Shown here in pieces: positions 29,183 through 32,579 of a stretch of 32,579 nucleotides of DNA. This DNA comes from an uncultured Micromonospora sp. (GTDB lineage: Bacteria > Actinomycetota > Actinomycetes > Mycobacteriales > Micromonosporaceae). The stretch covers positions 1 to 32,579 of the forward strand of contig CALGAM010000114.1 in assembly GCA_937951935.1 (NCBI GenBank), in the 5' to 3' direction. Both the position numbers and the translations under genes were made by a program. The notes under the pieces were generated by a model. The model did no database searches. It was not told the origin of the DNA and saw nothing but the letters and a program-made list of their open reading frames with translations. The number at the start of each line of letters is the position of its first letter. Within the stretch, counting starts at the first letter, position 1.

Positions 29183-30940
29183 GTGACCGGCGTCGAACCG
29201 GACTCCCCCGACGCCGCCGTGGGTCGCGTGCTCGGCACCGCCGACGCCACCCCACTGCAGTTCTGGACCGCGGTCACCCCCGGCGCCTACCTCCAGCTCG
29301 ACGACGTGGTGGTGACCCGGCGCGAGCTGCCGGACCGGGAGCCGGTCACCATCGCCGGGGTGGTCACCCAGGTCCGGGCCCGGCACGAGGGCGCGCAGTT
29401 CGACTCGGACGTCTTCGCCATCGCCGACGGCACGCTGCCCGCCCTGGTGCAGGAGGCGGCCGAGATCACCACCACCCGGGTGGACCCGGAGCTCTACGTG
29501 CCACCCGCCCCCGGCGCCCCGGTCTACCGGGCCGAGGGCGACGCCCGGTCGGCCGCGCTGCACTTCGACCGGATGGAGCGGAAGGTGCCGATGGGGATCG
29601 GCCGGGACGGCGTGCCGGTCTACCTGAACGCCGACTTCCTGGACGGCACCCGCGGCGCGCACGTCTCGATCTCCGGCATCTCCGGGGTGGCGACCAAGAC
29701 CAGCTTCGCCACCTTCCTGCTCTACTCCGTCTTCCGGTCCGGGGTGCTCGGCGCCGACACCGTCAACGCCAAGGCGCTGATCTTCAACGTCAAGGGCGAG
29801 GACCTGCTCTTCCTCGACCACCCGAACAGCCGGCTCGACGCCACGACCGTCGAGACGTACGCGAGGCTCGGGCTGCCGGTCGGGGCCTTCCCGGACGTCC
29901 GGGTCTACGCCCCGCCCCGTGCCGGTGACTCCTCCGGCACCCCGGACGTGCGCAGCCGGCTCACCGGGGTCGACAGCTTCTACTGGACTCTCGCCGAGTT
30001 CTGCGCCGACCGGCTGCTGCCGTACGTCTTCGCCGACGCCGACGACGAACGCCAGCAGTACACGATGGTGGTGCACTCGGTCACCGCCCGCCTGGCCCGG
30101 TACGCCCAGCCGGCCGACGGCGGGGTGAGCATCGACGGTACGCGGCTCCACTCCTATCCCGACCTGGTCGACTTTCTCGTCGAGCGGCTCACCGACGAGG
30201 AGACCCGTGCCGACTGGGCCGGCAGCGCGATCAACACGGGCACCGTCAACGCCTTCGCCCGACGGCTCATCGGCAGCAAGCGGGACCTGGCGGGGCTGAT
30301 CCGCGGCGACCTCGCCACCCGCCGGCCGCACCGGGTCAACACCGCAGAGAGCGCCCAGGTCACCGTGGTCGACCTGCACAACCTGCCGGACCGGGCGCAG
30401 CGGTTCGTGGTCGGGGTGACGCTGAAGAGCGAGTTCGAGCGCAAGGAGAAGGCCGGCACCGCCAAACCGCTGCTCTTCGTCGTCCTCGACGAGCTGAACA
30501 AGTACGCCCCCCGCGAGGGCTCCTCCCCGATCAAGGAGGTGCTGCTCGACATCGCCGAGCGGGGGCGCTCGCTCGGGGTGATCCTGATCGGGGCGCAGCA
30601 GACCGCGAGCGAGGTGGAGCGACGGATCGTGACGAACTCGGCGATCCGGGTGGTCGGCCGGCTCGACCCGGCCGAGGCCTCCCGGCCGGAGTACGGCTTC
30701 CTCCCCGCCGCCCAGCGGCAGCGGGCGCTGCTGGCCCGGCCCGGCACGATGTTCGTCAACCAGCCCGACATCCCGGTCCCGCTCTGCCTGGACTTCCCGT
30801 TCCCGGCCTGGGCGACCCGGAGCTCGGAGGCCGGGGCTGCCCCGTCGGCGACGCTCCGCTCGATCACCCAGGCCGCCGACCCGTTCGCGGTGGTCGGCTC
30901 CCGGTCCGGGACGCTCGCCGACGACGACATCCCCTTCTGA
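29183..30940 (+). CDS. HerA-like FtsK/HerA-family ATPase (DNA translocase)
   Basis: This 585-residue ATPase begins with a beta-rich HAS-barrel-type domain (about 30-150), followed by the RecA-type motor. The Walker A loop is GISGVATKT (165-173), with Thr 171 where most P-loops have Gly. Walker B is LLFVVLDEL (430-438; D436, E437). Downstream blocks are GRSLGVILIGAQQTASEV (sensor, about 461-478) and a candidate Arg finger in RRIVTNSAIRVVGR. HerA motors pull DNA into nuclease complexes, and here sbcD and sbcC follow, so joint action on DNA ends is likely. No NurA nuclease gene lies in this window. GTG 29183 has GAGGGGG eight bases upstream; the frame is open from 29099, but that extension lacks family features. 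Confidence 0.85.
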   Translation: MTGVEPDSPDAAVGRVLGTADATPLQFWTAVTPGAYLQLDDVVVTRRELPDREPVTIAGVVTQVRARHEGAQFDSDVFAIADGTLPALVQEAAEITTTRVDPELYVPPAPGAPVYRAEGDARSAALHFDRMERKVPMGIGRDGVPVYLNADFLDGTRGAHVSISGISGVATKTSFATFLLYSVFRSGVLGADTVNAKALIFNVKGEDLLFLDHPNSRLDATTVETYARLGLPVGAFPDVRVYAPPRAGDSSGTPDVRSRLTGVDSFYWTLAEFCADRLLPYVFADADDERQQYTMVVHSVTARLARYAQPADGGVSIDGTRLHSYPDLVDFLVERLTDEETRADWAGSAINTGTVNAFARRLIGSKRDLAGLIRGDLATRRPHRVNTAESAQVTVVDLHNLPDRAQRFVVGVTLKSEFERKEKAGTAKPLLFVVLDELNKYAPREGSSPIKEVLLDIAERGRSLGVILIGAQQTASEVERRIVTNSAIRVVGRLDPAEASRPEYGFLPAAQRQRALLARPGTMFVNQPDIPVPLCLDFPFPAWATRSSEAGAAPSATLRSITQAADPFAVVGSRSGTLADDDIPF

Positions 30941-30991
30941 GCCATCTGGCCCCCTGACCCTGTTGACCTCCGGAGCTTCGAGGGACGGCGT

Positions 30992-32137
30992 GTGAAGATC
31001 CTCCACACCTCCGACTGGCACGTCGGGAAGGTCCTCAAGGGACAGTCCCGGATCGGCGAGCAGCGGGACGTCCTCGCCCAGGTGGTCGAGATCGCCCAGG
31101 CCGAGTCCCCGGACCTGGTCATCGTCGCCGGGGACCTCTACGACACCGCCGCACCCGCCCCGGAGGCGACCCGGCTGGTCACCCGGGCGCTCTCCGCGCT
31201 GCGCCGCACCGGCGCCGAGGTGGTGGCGATCGGCGGCAACCACGACAACGGCCCGGCCCTGGACGCGCTCCGGCCGTGGGCCGAGGCGGCCGGGGTGACG
31301 TTGCGGGGCAGCGTCCGGGACAGACCCGACGACCACGTGCTGGACGGCACCACCGCCGCCGGGGAACGGTGGCGACTGGTCGCGCTGCCGTTCCTGTCCC
31401 AGCGGTACGCGGTCCGCGCCGTCGAGATGTACGAGCTGACCGCCGCCGAGGCGGTGCAGACGTACGCCGACCACGTCGCGCGGCTGCTGGGCCGGCTCGC
31501 CGAGAGCTTCGACCACGCCGACCGGGTCAACCTGGTCACCGCCCACCTCACCGTGGCCGGAGCCCGCTGCGGCGGCGGCGAGCGGGAGGCGCACACGGTG
31601 CTCAACTACGCGGTGCCGGCGACGGTGTTCCCGAGCAACGCGCACTACGTCGCCCTCGGGCACCTGCACCGGGCACAGGCCGTCCCCGGCCCGTGCCCGA
31701 TCCGCTACAGCGGAAGCCCGCTGGCGGTCGACTTCGGCGAGGAGGAGAACAGTCCGTCGGTCACGGTCGTCGAGGTGGGCACCCACACCGCCGCCACCGT
31801 GCGGGAGGTGCCGATCACCGCCGGCACGCCGCTGCGGACCGTCCGGGGCACCCTGGCGGAGCTGGCCGAACTGGCCGACGACACCGCGTGGTTGCGGGTC
31901 TACGTGCGGGAGACGCCCCGCGCCGGACTGCGCGAACAGGTGCAGGACCTCCTTCCCCGGGCGTTGGAGGTCCGCATCGACCCGGAGCTGCTGCCGAAGG
32001 CGGGGACGGCCCGGGCCGCGCGGCGCACCGGCCGCTCGCCCCGGGAACTCTTCGCCGACTACCTGGCCAGCCACGGGCACGCCGACGACGGGGTCCGGGA
32101 GTTGTTCGACGAGCTCTACGAGGAGGCGACGAGGTAG
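30992..32137 (+). CDS. sbcD: Exonuclease SbcD (Mre11-like nuclease subunit)
   Basis: This 381-residue metallophosphoesterase is the nuclease subunit of the SbcCD DNA-end processing complex. The metal-binding set is complete: D8 and H10 (SDWHVGK), D48 (GDLYD), N83-H84 (GNHD), H185 (TAHL) and H224/H226 (GHLH). A C-terminal capping region of about 110 residues follows. GTG 30992 begins the MKILHTSDWH family start, and GAGGG lies upstream. It follows the HerA-like gene after 51 bases. Its TAG stop shares its G with the sbcC GTG, so sbcD and sbcC are tightly coupled. Confidence 0.96.
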   Translation: MKILHTSDWHVGKVLKGQSRIGEQRDVLAQVVEIAQAESPDLVIVAGDLYDTAAPAPEATRLVTRALSALRRTGAEVVAIGGNHDNGPALDALRPWAEAAGVTLRGSVRDRPDDHVLDGTTAAGERWRLVALPFLSQRYAVRAVEMYELTAAEAVQTYADHVARLLGRLAESFDHADRVNLVTAHLTVAGARCGGGEREAHTVLNYAVPATVFPSNAHYVALGHLHRAQAVPGPCPIRYSGSPLAVDFGEEENSPSVTVVEVGTHTAATVREVPITAGTPLRTVRGTLAELAELADDTAWLRVYVRETPRAGLREQVQDLLPRALEVRIDPELLPKAGTARAARRTGRSPRELFADYLASHGHADDGVRELFDELYEEATR

Positions 32138-32579
32138 TGCGTCCGCTCCGCCTCGACCTGGCCGGCTTCACCGTCTTCCGGGACGCCACCACCGTCGACT
32201 TCACCGACGCCGACTTCTTCGCCCTGGTCGGCCCGACCGGCTCCGGCAAGTCGAGCGTCCTCGACGCGATGTGCTTCGCCCTGTACGGCACCGTGCCCCG
32301 CTGGAGCAGCGCCCGGGGTCTGGCCAACGCCCTCGCCCCGTCGGCCGCCGAGGCCCGGGTCCGGCTGGTCTTCGAGTCGGCCGGCGCCCGGTACGTCGCC
32401 ACCCGGGTGGTCCGGCGGGACAGCCGGGGCACGGTGAAGACCAGCAACGCCGGGTTGCAGCTGATGCCGGCGGGCTTCGACGTGACCCGACTCGACACCG
32501 GGCTGACCCCGGACGACCTCGGTGAGGTGGTCGCCGGCACGCCGGCCGAGATGGACGAGGCGGTGCTGGAGGCGGTGGG
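32137..32579 (+). CDS. sbcC: SbcC (Rad50-like SMC ATPase), 5' part only
   Basis: The first 147 codons of the large ATPase subunit are present and the gene runs off the window end. The start VRPLRLDLAGFTVFRDATTVDF is the family N-terminal strand pair, and Walker A is GPTGSGKSS (about 34-42). The following region (FALYGTVPRW, EARVRLVFE, YVATRVVRR) matches the Rad50/SbcC ATPase head. The coiled coils and second half of the ATPase lie outside. GTG overlaps the sbcD stop by one base. Confidence 0.94.
   Translation, partial: MRPLRLDLAGFTVFRDATTVDFTDADFFALVGPTGSGKSSVLDAMCFALYGTVPRWSSARGLANALAPSAAEARVRLVFESAGARYVATRVVRRDSRGTVKTSNAGLQLMPAGFDVTRLDTGLTPDDLGEVVAGTPAEMDEAVLEAV

Noticed and set aside
28781..32080. 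1099-codon minus-strand open frame opposite the HerA-like gene and sbcD
   Set aside because: It is the shadow of two strongly supported genes and has no recognisable domains.
1..32579. tRNA, rRNA, CRISPR or riboswitch
   Set aside because: No cloverleaf, rRNA-like stretch, spaced repeat array or recognisable riboswitch core was seen on reading both strands; a covariance-model search was not possible here.

Overview
The window looks like chromosomal DNA of a high-GC actinomycete, most probably a Micromonospora-type member of the Micromonosporaceae. This rests on very GC-rich codon use, frequent GTG starts, several leaderless-looking genes, an actinobacterial BioB/BsaP pair, CebR-type operators (the 14-bp TGGGAGCGCTCCCA class) and an ACT-GNAT acetyltransferase of the kind known from Micromonospora. 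The genus is inferred. I see no rRNA, tRNA, CRISPR array, insertion sequence or phage gene.

Layout. (1) 0.2-2.6 kb: a SAM methyltransferase and a cytochrome P450 in a tight pair, converging on lspA. (2) 2.75-5.4 kb: an aldo/keto reductase divergent from a MocR-type PLP-fold regulator. (3) 5.35-6.93 kb: a damaged two-component locus. A sensor kinase is split by a frameshift near its N terminus and then runs out of frame into a bare LuxR-type HTH whose receiver domain is gone. (4) 7.1-10.5 kb: biotin genes, with bioF-bioD leftward and bioB-bsaP rightward; bioA is not here. (5) 10.7-12.95 kb: a TPR-like protein, a long bidirectional terminator, then a leaderless TetR gene and an alpha/beta hydrolase. 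Two copies of one 13-bp sequence mark the TetR control sites. (6) 13.2-16.5 kb: a secreted five-domain GH9 cellulase with a CebR-type operator. (7) 17.1-18.7 kb: an aldehyde dehydrogenase behind a long C-rich leader. (8) 18.9-20.8 kb: an ACT protein and an ACT-GNAT acetyltransferase. (9) 21.0-27.25 kb: cebR and the cebE-cebF-cebG-bglC cello-oligosaccharide uptake operon. (10) 27.4-28.9 kb: a RibD-like reductase divergent from a pRiA4b ORF-3 family protein. (11) 29.2 kb to the end: a HerA-like ATPase, SbcD and the start of SbcC, in one transcription unit.

How it fits together. The clearest system is cellulose use. The secreted cellulase cuts cellulose, CebE/CebF/CebG import the oligosaccharides using an ATPase encoded elsewhere, BglC makes glucose, and CebR represses both transcription units through three near-identical operators. 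The second clear module is the HerA/SbcD/SbcC DNA-end machinery, whose HerA-like member has an altered Walker A loop. The third is biotin synthesis with the BsaP accessory protein. The observations I rate highest are the paired CebR operators flanking the cebE promoter, the duplicated TetR operator, the receiver-less sensor/HTH locus, the ACT-GNAT pair and the HerA variant. I found no convincing wholly new multi-gene system.
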